Positions 26,301 through 32,348 of a DNA stretch of 38,223 nucleotides are shown here, in pieces; positions within the stretch are counted from its first letter, which is position 1, and each line of letters begins with the position of its first letter. The DNA lies in assembly GCA_025934485.1 (NCBI GenBank), contig JAICXX010000039.1, forward strand, positions 1 to 38,223, in the 5' to 3' direction. A program made the position numbers and the translations under genes. Source of the stretch: Chitinophagaceae bacterium (lineage in GTDB: Bacteria > Bacteroidota > Bacteroidia > Chitinophagales > Chitinophagaceae). The notes below the pieces were generated by a model, which worked only from the letters and a program-made list of their open reading frames with translations, had not been told where the DNA came from and searched no databases.

Positions 26301-26467
26301 TGCCTGCGGCGATCTCCACCGGCATCGGCTCCGAAAGCTCCCGCCCGCTGGCGCGGGTAGTCATCGGCGGTTTGATATGCGCTACCCTCTTCGCGTTGCT
26401 GATCTTTCCGCTGGTGTTCTTTTTAGCTTATCGCAAAGTGGATACCCTGCATCAAAGCGAAGACTAA
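23309..26467 (+). CDS. CzcA-type heavy-metal RND efflux pump (copy 2, no adaptor of its own)
   Basis: A 1052-residue RND pump closely similar to the one at 19083 along its whole length (about three quarters identical by eye) with the same helix-4 motif DFGIIIDGAVVMVE at 408-421. No adaptor or outer-membrane gene accompanies it, so it probably uses those encoded upstream. Differences between the copies fall in the periplasmic porter parts: for instance EFDVLLYPQDEW in copy 1 is EFGVLLYPQEEW here, and LDEGAIW is LNEGSIW, which could alter substrate choice. It has its own TTAAC box. The two genes look like a duplication followed by divergence. Confidence 0.92.
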   Translation: MNKVFKGILAFSLKNKYFIFFASALLAVYGVITFKNMPIEAFPDVTNTEITIITQWPGRSAEEVEKFVTIPIELAMNPVQRKTSLRSTTIFGLSVVTLIFDDDVQDTYARQQVNNLLHNADLPDNVDPDVQPPTGPTGEVFRYTIESSFRDPRELKTLQDWVVDRELRAVPGVADIVSFGGMVKTYEIQVNPQVLNNLGITPLDVYNAVSKSNINIGGDVINKNSQAYVVRGIGLLNDINEIKNIIVENNNGIPVLVKDVADVQVSNLPRLGEVARTDAIDSNGHRRLRVNPDAVEGIVLMRKGENPDVVIKGIKEAVERLNDHILPSDTKLVPFYNREDLIKYATHTVLHNLIEGILLVTLIVSLFMFNWRTTLIVSIIIPLSLLFAFICLNLMHMSANLLSLGAIDFGIIIDGAVVMVEGLFVLLDKKAHEVGMERFNHLSKLGMIRKRGAELAKAIFFTKIIIITALLPIFSFQKVEGKLFSPLAYTLGFALLGALIFTLTLVPVLVNVLLRKNVKEKRNPVVHFLTAFTMRIFRFNFKHKRLTLAVTSVGIIIGLYAFSFLGTEFLPELNEGSIWVRATLPYSISLDTSVAKADQMRAIMMKFPQVRRIMSQTGRPDDGTDVAGFYNNEFGVLLYPQEEWNPRITKEELIDTMSKALSIIPGADLNFSQPIMDNVEEAVSGVKGSICVKIYGDSLNYMEAQANAVYRQLKTVEGIEDLGVIKNIGQPELDIDLDQSKMALYGVSTADANAVIEMAIGGKAVTQLYEGIRKFDIRIRFPEQFRATQADIGNLLVPTQSGSKVPVHEIANITQKTGPCLIFRDENRRYSAVKFSIRGRDMGSTIAEAQGKVDQVVHLKKGYSMVWQGDFENQQRASKRLAQVVPVSLLLIFLLLFAMFGNLKDAGLVFLNVPTAVVGGILALLITGTNFSISAGIGFIALFGICILEGVLLITAFKRNLESIRHSESPLYSSIKLGVNELIRPVMMTALMATIGLLPAAISTGIGSESSRPLARVVIGGLICATLFALLIFPLVFFLAYRKVDTLHQSED

Positions 26468-26490
26468 TTCGAAGATTATCACTAATGATT

Positions 26491-26520
26491 GTCCTTCGGA
26501 CAAGACGCTTTTGCGTCTTT
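26491..26520 (+). terminator. Weak tandem hairpins after the second RND gene
   Basis: GTCC-TTC-GGAC (26491-26501) is followed directly by AAGACGC-TTTT-GCGTCTT (26502-26519) and only one further T before TGCG. The structure is terminator-like with a poor U-run, so partial readthrough into the next gene is likely. Confidence 0.45.
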
Positions 26521-26536
26521 TGCGTTAATTTCGAAT

Positions 26537-27079
26537 ATGGACTCCACCTATCTCCTCATTGCAATCGTTTTCGGCGTGCTGGTTGCCGGAACCCTGGTTT
26601 TTTTAATGCTCAAACAACGTAAGGAACTAAAGGCGCTCGAAGCCGCACAGGCCGCACAGCCGGCGCCGCCGGCCGACGCCGCGGGTGGCCCCTCTACGCG
26701 GCAGTTGCAGCTCCAGGCCTATGAACGCCTGATCCTGCTTACCGACCGGATCGCCCTGCCTCACCTCATCGCCCGGGTCAACACCCCCGGCCTCAGCGCC
26801 CGCGATATGCAAGGCCTCCTGATCCAAAGCATCCGCCAGGAGTTCGAACACAACATCACCCAGCAGATCTATGTCAGCACCGAAGCCTGGGGCGTGGTCC
26901 GCGACTATAAGGAACAAAACCAGCTGATCGTGAACCAGGTCGCCTCGTTCCTTCCGGAAGAAGCCACCGGCGCCGATCTCAACCGCGCCCTGCTGGACCT
27001 GCTCGTGCAGAACCCTAAAGCCTCGTTGCAAAATGTGGTATCCGAAGCCCTCAGTTTCGAAGCGAAGAAATTGCTGTAA
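26537..27079 (+). CDS. Conserved single-pass membrane protein of unknown function
   Basis: A 180-residue protein from ATG 26537. An N-terminal helix (2-25, YLLIAIVFGVLVAGTLVFLML) is followed by a basic stop and an Ala/Pro linker, then a helical cytoplasmic domain starting RQLQLQAYERLILLTDRIALPHLI and containing IRQEFEHNITQQIYVSTEAW. I recall this domain layout from uncharacterised Chitinophagaceae proteins. In-frame codons upstream of 26537 run through the hairpins, so the ATG is preferred. Confidence 0.75.
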   Translation: MDSTYLLIAIVFGVLVAGTLVFLMLKQRKELKALEAAQAAQPAPPADAAGGPSTRQLQLQAYERLILLTDRIALPHLIARVNTPGLSARDMQGLLIQSIRQEFEHNITQQIYVSTEAWGVVRDYKEQNQLIVNQVASFLPEEATGADLNRALLDLLVQNPKASLQNVVSEALSFEAKKLL

Positions 27080-27082
27080 AAC

Positions 27083-27112
27083 GCCGCCCGCGCGACGCGC
27101 TGCGACGGCGGC
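27083..27112. other. GC-rich hairpin between convergent genes
   Basis: GCCGCC (27083-27088) pairs with GGCGGC (27107-27112), with a smaller inner dyad GCGCGACGCGC. It lies in the 61-bp gap between convergent genes ending at 27079 and 27141. It lacks a U-run on both strands and may act as a transcription barrier. Confidence 0.4.
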
Positions 27113-27140
27113 TCGCGGCTAGATGCCCGGTGCGGCTTGC

Positions 27141-28241
27141 TTAATAGAAGAATTCGCGGCTGCTGTTCGCGTCATTGCCGGAAAGCGTCAGCACATAAAC
27201 GCCATGGGCACGGGTCCCCAGCGCAATATCCGTAGTGATATCGCCGGCCTGACCATTCATCTCCACGTGATATACCGGCTGACCATCCACGGTCCGGATA
27301 GTAAGCAGATAGCTGCCCGCATCGGGCAGATGCAGGAACGTGCGGACCGAGCTACCCTGCGCGGCAATACCCTTGATAACGGACGCGGTAGCAGACCCAC
27401 TGACCATCACCGTGACCATCGGCGAGAAATAGCTGCTGCCGTCAGCCTCCTGTGCTTCTATGCGATAATACCATTGTCCCGGTGTCACCGCATGATCAAC
27501 GGCACTGTTTCCCGTGACGGTTTCCAGCGTCGTAAATTGCATGCCATCGGCAGAACGTTGCAACAAAAAGCCCGTTCCATCGGCAAATCCCTGCGTCTGC
27601 CACCGCAGATCGACAGCCTGTGCCTGGGCGACGGCCTTGAGATCGATAGACTGCGCTGCCAGCGTTCCGGGAGTGGCGCTGCCTTTTATAGAGATGCTGT
27701 TCGTGACGAAACGGTTGGAACCACCGGCGGTCATGATCTCGTTATAGCCATAAAGTCTAAAGGTAACCGTGCTCATAAGCCCCTGGAATGCGGCCGGAAG
27801 CGTAACGGTGAAATTTTGATAGCCGGTCGTCAGCGAACCCGACGCCAGCACACTCGAATAGCCGTCGAGGCTCGAGCTCAACAGCCAGCTGGTAGGCCCC
27901 GAGCCGGCACTCGTACCCAAGGTGCTGTGACGGAGGCTCATCACCACCGTATTCAGTACGAGATAGTAGCCACTGTTGGGGCCCACGGAAAATTGCATAT
28001 AAGCGTTGGGATCGATAGTCGTCGCAGCAGGCCAGCCGTCCTGTCCAAAAAAGTCACTGCCACTGAACTGGCCGCCGCCCGTGACATCGCTGCCCAGGGT
28101 GACCTTGCTGGCCGTGACACCTGTACCCGCGGTACTCGGGTTCACCGATTCACCGGAAAAGCTCCAGGCGGCCGCGGTCTGCGCCCGGGCGTCTGTGGAG
28201 ATCCAAAGACCTGCGATCAAGAGTACGGTAATGGCTTTCAT
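27141..28241 (-). CDS. Secreted protein with beta-sandwich domains and a T9SS-type C-terminal tail
   Basis: A 366-residue exported protein. The signal peptide ends near DARAQ (21). Residues 22-190 look like a jelly-roll/lectin-type domain (WSFSGES, GYYLVLNTVVMSLRHS, VTFRLYGYNEI). Residues about 205-280 resemble a fibronectin-III-like unit (VDLRWQTQG, FLLQRSADGMQFTTL, YYRIEAQEADGSSYFS). The last 75 residues fit a type IX secretion sorting domain: AGSYLLTIRTVDGQPVYH, then AHGVYVLTLSGN and a SREFFY end. It is probably sent through T9SS to the surface or medium. No catalytic motif is recognised. Confidence 0.8.
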   Translation of the reverse strand: MKAITVLLIAGLWISTDARAQTAAAWSFSGESVNPSTAGTGVTASKVTLGSDVTGGGQFSGSDFFGQDGWPAATTIDPNAYMQFSVGPNSGYYLVLNTVVMSLRHSTLGTSAGSGPTSWLLSSSLDGYSSVLASGSLTTGYQNFTVTLPAAFQGLMSTVTFRLYGYNEIMTAGGSNRFVTNSISIKGSATPGTLAAQSIDLKAVAQAQAVDLRWQTQGFADGTGFLLQRSADGMQFTTLETVTGNSAVDHAVTPGQWYYRIEAQEADGSSYFSPMVTVMVSGSATASVIKGIAAQGSSVRTFLHLPDAGSYLLTIRTVDGQPVYHVEMNGQAGDITTDIALGTRAHGVYVLTLSGNDANSSREFFY

Positions 28242-28249
28242 GCATATAG

Positions 28250-28292
28250 GGTTGTAATGGTAAGACTACAATCGGCCTGCCCAATTACAACC
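28250..28292. promoter_or_regulatory. Inverted repeat upstream of the T9SS-cargo gene
   Basis: GGTTGTAAT (28250-28258) and ATTACAACC (28284-28292) are perfect 9-bp arms 25 bp apart. The match extends outward to TAGG with single-base offsets. It begins 9 bp before the ATG at 28241 in the leader or promoter, and could be an operator pair or a stem-loop over the ribosome-binding region. Confidence 0.4.
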
Positions 28293-28351
28293 TATTGCTA
28301 ATTAACCAGTTGCAAACTTTTCTAAGATGGAGACCTTCCCATATCGGGACG

Positions 28352-29302
28352 CTATTCCCGCCGCTGGCCATCGCTGAGATGTAGCGATTTGTCGAGCTCC
28401 TGATAGATATTCATGAGGAGCGTACTGTTATTGCGAAGCTTGGCGACAAGCTCCTCTATCTTTTGCCGGTCCGTCGCCTGCTGCCCCTCAAGATCCGCGA
28501 TCAGGCGCTGTTTTTCTTCGAGCTGCCTGCCGAGATGCAGCACCTGCTGTTCCAGGAGCCGGCCCGCGTCGATCCCGGCATTCTTCTCATCGTGTAGCCG
28601 GCGTCCATGGGCGATCTCGTCATCCAGCTGATGCCTTAGCCTGCCGACCTCTTCATCGAACCGCTGTTGCGTCCTCGCCAGCTGCTCCTCCAACTCCTGG
28701 ATGCGGATACGGTCGCCGCCGGCTTCGACCCGCTCGACGATGATCTCGGTACCGCCGCTGAAGTCAAGCGGCCCGCGCTCGGGTGAAAATTCCTCCGTCG
28801 CCGCCAACCCCGGCTCTTTCGCCATCCGTACACTTCCGGTCGCGGCAGCCTGTTTCGTCGTTTCGCTCTCGAGCAATTCGGGATTGGCGCTCTGCACCCG
28901 CGTCAGCAGCTCCTCATATTTTTTCTCCATCCGCGTCAGCTGGTCTTTGAGTTGTGCATACCGATCATCGGCCAGATCGCGATACTGCTCATATTTCTCC
29001 TTCATCCAGAGGATGCCTTTGTACAGATTCTCTTTGTAATCGTCTTCCCCGGCCTTCACACTGCGTTCCGTATCTACCCGTTCGTCCTGCGGAAGAACTT
29101 TTGCGACGTCCTCCGGTTCGACAGAGAACCCACCCTCGTCCAGCCCCTCCAGCTGCAAAAGCGGGAGCTGCATCGCTGCGCGGTTCCGCCGGTAGTTGAT
29201 CCAGGTCGCCAGTATGGTCAGGAACACCGTACCCGGCAGGCATATCCATAGCAGGATACGTAACCACTGCCCAAATTCATATCCACTGATTATCAGATTC
29301 AT
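28352..29302 (-). CDS. Membrane-anchored coiled-coil protein, function unknown
   Basis: From ATG 29302 the protein has 316 residues. A membrane helix at about 13-35 (WLRILLWICLPGTVFLTILATW) is followed by a basic NYRRNR, a charged linker and two long heptad-like helices, at about 95-133 (YEQYRDLADDRYAQLKDQL) and 203-300 (IQELEEQLARTQQRF and so on). No enzymatic domain is seen. Codons upstream of 29302 are open in frame but do not extend the membrane-anchor architecture. Such proteins may act in envelope scaffolding; that is a guess from architecture. Confidence 0.72.
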   Translation of the reverse strand: MNLIISGYEFGQWLRILLWICLPGTVFLTILATWINYRRNRAAMQLPLLQLEGLDEGGFSVEPEDVAKVLPQDERVDTERSVKAGEDDYKENLYKGILWMKEKYEQYRDLADDRYAQLKDQLTRMEKKYEELLTRVQSANPELLESETTKQAAATGSVRMAKEPGLAATEEFSPERGPLDFSGGTEIIVERVEAGGDRIRIQELEEQLARTQQRFDEEVGRLRHQLDDEIAHGRRLHDEKNAGIDAGRLLEQQVLHLGRQLEEKQRLIADLEGQQATDRQKIEELVAKLRNNSTLLMNIYQELDKSLHLSDGQRRE

Positions 29303-29450
29303 GATTGGAGGTAACAAATCAATATTCACGCCAAAAAAGCCGCCGTTTACCGACAGGCCAAAATAGCCCTTGCCGTCTACGTAAAAGCCCATCGACGCGC
29401 AGGTTTTTAGCACAAATTTGGTGATCCATCCATTATTAAACTATTGTATC

Positions 29451-29849
29451 ATGAACAGGAAAAATCTTATTGCATTTGCTGCCTTCGCCATAGCACTTTT
29501 CTTCGTCTCCCCGACCTTCGCCCAGGGTTATGGCGGCAGGGGTATGGATACGGCAGCCATGCGCCAACGGCAGGAAGCCAGGTTGGCTAAAATGAAGAGC
29601 GATCTGAACCTCACCCAGGTACAGGCCGATTCTATTAAAGCCATCTCAATGGAGTTCATGCAGAAACGGCGCGATATCTTCATGGACCCGGCCAACCAGG
29701 GTATGAGCCGTGAAGACCGGATGGCCAAGATGCAGCCGATTATGGAAGCGCAGAATGCTCGTGTCCAGGCGGTTCTGGGGCCCGATCTCTTTAAGAAATA
29801 CCAGGATTGGGAACAGGCTAACCGGCCGCAACGCGGCGGTAATAGATAA
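29451..29849 (+). CDS. Spy/CpxP-like small periplasmic protein
   Basis: A 132-residue exported protein starting at MNRKNLIAF with signal cleavage near TFAQ (25). The mature part is helical and Met/Arg/Gln-rich and carries LNLTQVQADSI (53-63), the LTxxQ motif of Spy/CpxP-type periplasmic chaperones and metal-stress proteins, and a second helix with MQPIMEAQNARVQAVLG. It likely acts as an ATP-independent chaperone or stress sensor in the periplasm. A -7-like CAAATTTG lies at 29413-29420. No TTAAC box is seen here, so membership of the efflux regulon is not supported. Confidence 0.72.
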   Translation: MNRKNLIAFAAFAIALFFVSPTFAQGYGGRGMDTAAMRQRQEARLAKMKSDLNLTQVQADSIKAISMEFMQKRRDIFMDPANQGMSREDRMAKMQPIMEAQNARVQAVLGPDLFKKYQDWEQANRPQRGGNR

Positions 29850-29895
29850 AAAAGGGAAAGACCGGCCTACTTTTATGGATTTGGCCGGTCTTTCC
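29844..29895. terminator. Long terminator hairpin overlapping the 3' end of glnS
   Basis: GGAAAGACCGGCC (29855-29867) pairs with GGCCGGTCTTTCC (29883-29895), a perfect 13-bp stem with a 15-base loop. On the minus strand CTTTTTTATC follows, giving glnS a U-run. The glnS stop (29873-29875) is in the loop and one arm codes its last residues. It probably also ends the Spy-like transcript. Confidence 0.85.
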
Positions 29896-31564
29896 TTTGC
29901 TCTTTCGCCCAGGTGTCCCTGAGCGTCGACGTCCGGTTGAAGACCATCTTCTCCTCAGAACTATCCTTATCGAGATAGAAATATCCTTTCCGCAAAAATT
30001 GATAATGTTCGTCGAACTTCGCATTCCTCAAGGCAGGCTCCGCGTACGCGGCCTGTAGCACCTGCAACGAATCCGGGTTGATGTATTCTTTGAAATCGCC
30101 GGCTTCATTCGCGGGATCCTCCACCCGGAACAAACGGTCATATAGCCGCACCTCCGCGGTGATGGCATGCGGAATGCTCACCCAGTGGATCGTCGCCTGT
30201 ACCTTCATATTCGACTGCGCACCGCCGCTCTTGCTTTCCGGCAGATAAGAACAGCGCAGCTCCGTGATCTTCCCACTGGCGTCCTTGACCACTTCGTCGC
30301 ACTGGATAATATAGGCGCTCTTCAACCTCACCTTCTGCCCCGGCGATAACCGAAAGAATTTCTTCGGCGGATTCTCCATGAAATCGTCCTGCTCGATGTA
30401 CAATTCTCGGCTAAAGGGGAGCTGCCGGTGCGTGGTCCCGGGGTCTTCCGGGTTATCTTCACTCGACAGCCATTCTTCTGGCTGTTCATAATTAGACACC
30501 ACGATCTTCAACGGATCGAAGACCACCATCCGGCGCGATGCGATCTTATTGAGATGTTCACGAACGCAGAACTCCAGCAACGAAACATCGATGAGATTCT
30601 CCCGTTTGGCGACGCCGATCTTCTCGGCAAATAACCGAATGCTCTCGGGCGTGTAGCCACGACGTCTGAGTCCGGAGATGGTCGGCATGCGGGGATCGTC
30701 CCAGCCGCTCACATGACCTTCATTGACCAGCTGCAGGAGCTTCCTCTTGCTCAGCACCGTGTAATTAAGATTCAGCCGCGCAAATTCATACTGATGCGAA
30801 GGGAAGATATCCAGCTTTTCGATGAACCAGTCGTACAACGGCCGGTGCGGAACGAACTCCAGCGTACAGATGCTATGCGTGATCTTCTCGATGGAATCGC
30901 TTTGTCCATGGGCAAAATCATACATCGGGTAGATACACCAGGCATCCCCGGTCCGATGATGATGCGCGTGCTTGATGCGGTACATCAGGGGATCCCTGAA
31001 ATGCATGTTCGATGACGCCATATCGATCTTCGCCCGGAGAACCTTCTCACCATCCTTATATTTCCCCGCCCGCATGTCCCGGAACAGCTGCAGGTTCGTC
31101 TCTACGTCTCTTGTCCGAAACGGGCTGGCCGTACCCGGTTCCGTAGGCGTCCCCTTCATCCTGGCGATGGCTTCGGCGCTGCTATCGTCGACATAAGCCA
31201 GTCCCTTACGGATCAGCTCTTCGGCAAACAGATACAGCTGCTCGAAATAGTCGGAGGCATAGAACTCGTTAGCCCATTCGAAACCAAGCCAGCGGATATC
31301 CGCCTTGATGCTCTCCACGTATTCCGTGTCTTCGGTAACGGGGTTGGTATCGTCGAAACGCAGATTCGTCTTCCCTCCATATTTCCGGGCGAGTCCAAAA
31401 TTCAGCACGATCGATTTGGAATGGCCAATATGCAAGTACCCATTTGGTTCCGGCGGGAACCGGGTCAGGATACTCTTGTATCTGCCCGCTGCCAGGTCTT
31501 CTTCCACAATCTCTTCCAGGAAGTTGAGTGACTTTTCCTCTTCTTTTTTGATCTCGTCTGCCAT
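29873..31564 (-). CDS. glnS: Glutaminyl-tRNA synthetase
   Basis: Class I enzyme that charges tRNA-Gln with glutamine. The 563-residue chain from ATG 31564 carries FPPEPNGYLHIGHSKSI with HIGH at 45-48, the family motif RFDDTNPVTED near 69-79, HAHHHRTGDAWCIYP, and VLSKRKL (KMSKS equivalent) at 270-276, then the two-barrel anticodon-binding region. It is close to E. coli GlnRS in length, without a C-terminal extension. Codons upstream of 31564 give an atypical N-terminus and are not used. Its presence means direct glutaminylation is available. It follows the yggS-type gene by 56 bp. Confidence 0.97.
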   Translation of the reverse strand: MADEIKKEEEKSLNFLEEIVEEDLAAGRYKSILTRFPPEPNGYLHIGHSKSIVLNFGLARKYGGKTNLRFDDTNPVTEDTEYVESIKADIRWLGFEWANEFYASDYFEQLYLFAEELIRKGLAYVDDSSAEAIARMKGTPTEPGTASPFRTRDVETNLQLFRDMRAGKYKDGEKVLRAKIDMASSNMHFRDPLMYRIKHAHHHRTGDAWCIYPMYDFAHGQSDSIEKITHSICTLEFVPHRPLYDWFIEKLDIFPSHQYEFARLNLNYTVLSKRKLLQLVNEGHVSGWDDPRMPTISGLRRRGYTPESIRLFAEKIGVAKRENLIDVSLLEFCVREHLNKIASRRMVVFDPLKIVVSNYEQPEEWLSSEDNPEDPGTTHRQLPFSRELYIEQDDFMENPPKKFFRLSPGQKVRLKSAYIIQCDEVVKDASGKITELRCSYLPESKSGGAQSNMKVQATIHWVSIPHAITAEVRLYDRLFRVEDPANEAGDFKEYINPDSLQVLQAAYAEPALRNAKFDEHYQFLRKGYFYLDKDSSEEKMVFNRTSTLRDTWAKEQRKDRPNP

Positions 31565-31620
31565 AGGTCGCGAATTTACGGCATATCTCGCTGTCAGCCA
31601 AGTCGTCATCCGGCCTAATG

Positions 31621-32262
31621 CTACCCGCGTGCGCCAAACAGCAGGCTTCCGATCCGCACCATATTGCTGCCCTCTTCGATGGCGATCCGGTAATCGCCGC
31701 TCATACCCATCGAAAGGATGCCGTCCCCGGGGAACCAGTGGTCAAGCACATCTTTAAGCGCCCTGAACTCGGCCCGGACCGCTTCGGCATCTTCCGTATT
31801 GGAAGCCATGCCCATGAGCCCGCGGACACGTACGGCGCCCATCGCCGGCGCCGCCTGCATCACCTCCCCGACCTCGGCGGCATCGAGTCCGAATTTCGTT
31901 TCTTCACGCGCGATATGTACCTGCAGGAGCACATCCACGACCCTGCCGGTCTTCGCCGCCTGACGATCGATCTCCTTTAACAACCGCAGGCTGTCTACTC
32001 CATGGATCAGGTAGACAAAAGGTACTATCGATCTGACCTTGTTGGATTGCAGATGCCCGATAAAATGCCACCGGATATCGGCGGGTAGCTGCTGTTGTTT
32101 TTCCACGAGTTCCTGCACATAGTTCTCGCCGAAATCCCGCTGTCCCAGAGCATACAGCGCCAGGATATCCGCCGCCGTTTTGGTCTTGGAAACAGCCAGG
32201 AGCTGGACGTTTGCGCCCAGTTCTTTTAACATCTTTTTATATATTTCTGCGTCTACCGCCAT
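31621..32262 (-). CDS. YggS/PLPBP-family pyridoxal phosphate homeostasis protein
   Basis: PLP-binding protein of the YggS/PROSC family that keeps free PLP and amino-acid pools balanced; no enzyme activity is established for the family. The 213-residue single-domain barrel has the PLP lysine K26 in LLAVSKTK, then FGENYVQEL, WHFIGHLQSNK, VLLQVHIAREETKFGL, RGLMGMAS and the phosphate-binding end LSMGMSGDYRIAIEEGSNMVRIGS. It begins 87 bp from the divergent barrel gene and is likely co-transcribed with glnS. Confidence 0.95.
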   Translation of the reverse strand: MAVDAEIYKKMLKELGANVQLLAVSKTKTAADILALYALGQRDFGENYVQELVEKQQQLPADIRWHFIGHLQSNKVRSIVPFVYLIHGVDSLRLLKEIDRQAAKTGRVVDVLLQVHIAREETKFGLDAAEVGEVMQAAPAMGAVRVRGLMGMASNTEDAEAVRAEFRALKDVLDHWFPGDGILSMGMSGDYRIAIEEGSNMVRIGSLLFGARG

Positions 32263-32314
32263 GTTAAAATGGTTTAACGCGAAGATACCTACACGAACGG
32301 TTAATATCGGGCTA

Positions 32315-32343
32315 TTTGCTAAAACGATTTTGAGTTACTTTTG
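32315..32343 (+). promoter_or_regulatory. Promoter of the large barrel gene, directly before its start codon
   Basis: TTTG (32315-32318), a 17-bp spacer and TACTTTTG (32336-32343), an exact -7 match. Only 5 bp separate it from the GTG start codon at 32349, so transcription would begin at or next to the start codon and the mRNA would be leaderless or nearly so. Confidence 0.6.
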
Positions 32344-32348
32344 CTTCC

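Noticed and set aside
13678..26600. The efflux region as a mobile or defence island
   Set aside because: No integrase, transposase, terminal repeats, tRNA site or defence gene is visible, and base composition does not change noticeably.
27123..28301. A 392-codon plus-strand frame opposite the T9SS-cargo gene
   Set aside because: Arginine-rich antisense translation without a domain, while the minus strand has a signal peptide, beta-sandwich patterns and a sorting tail.
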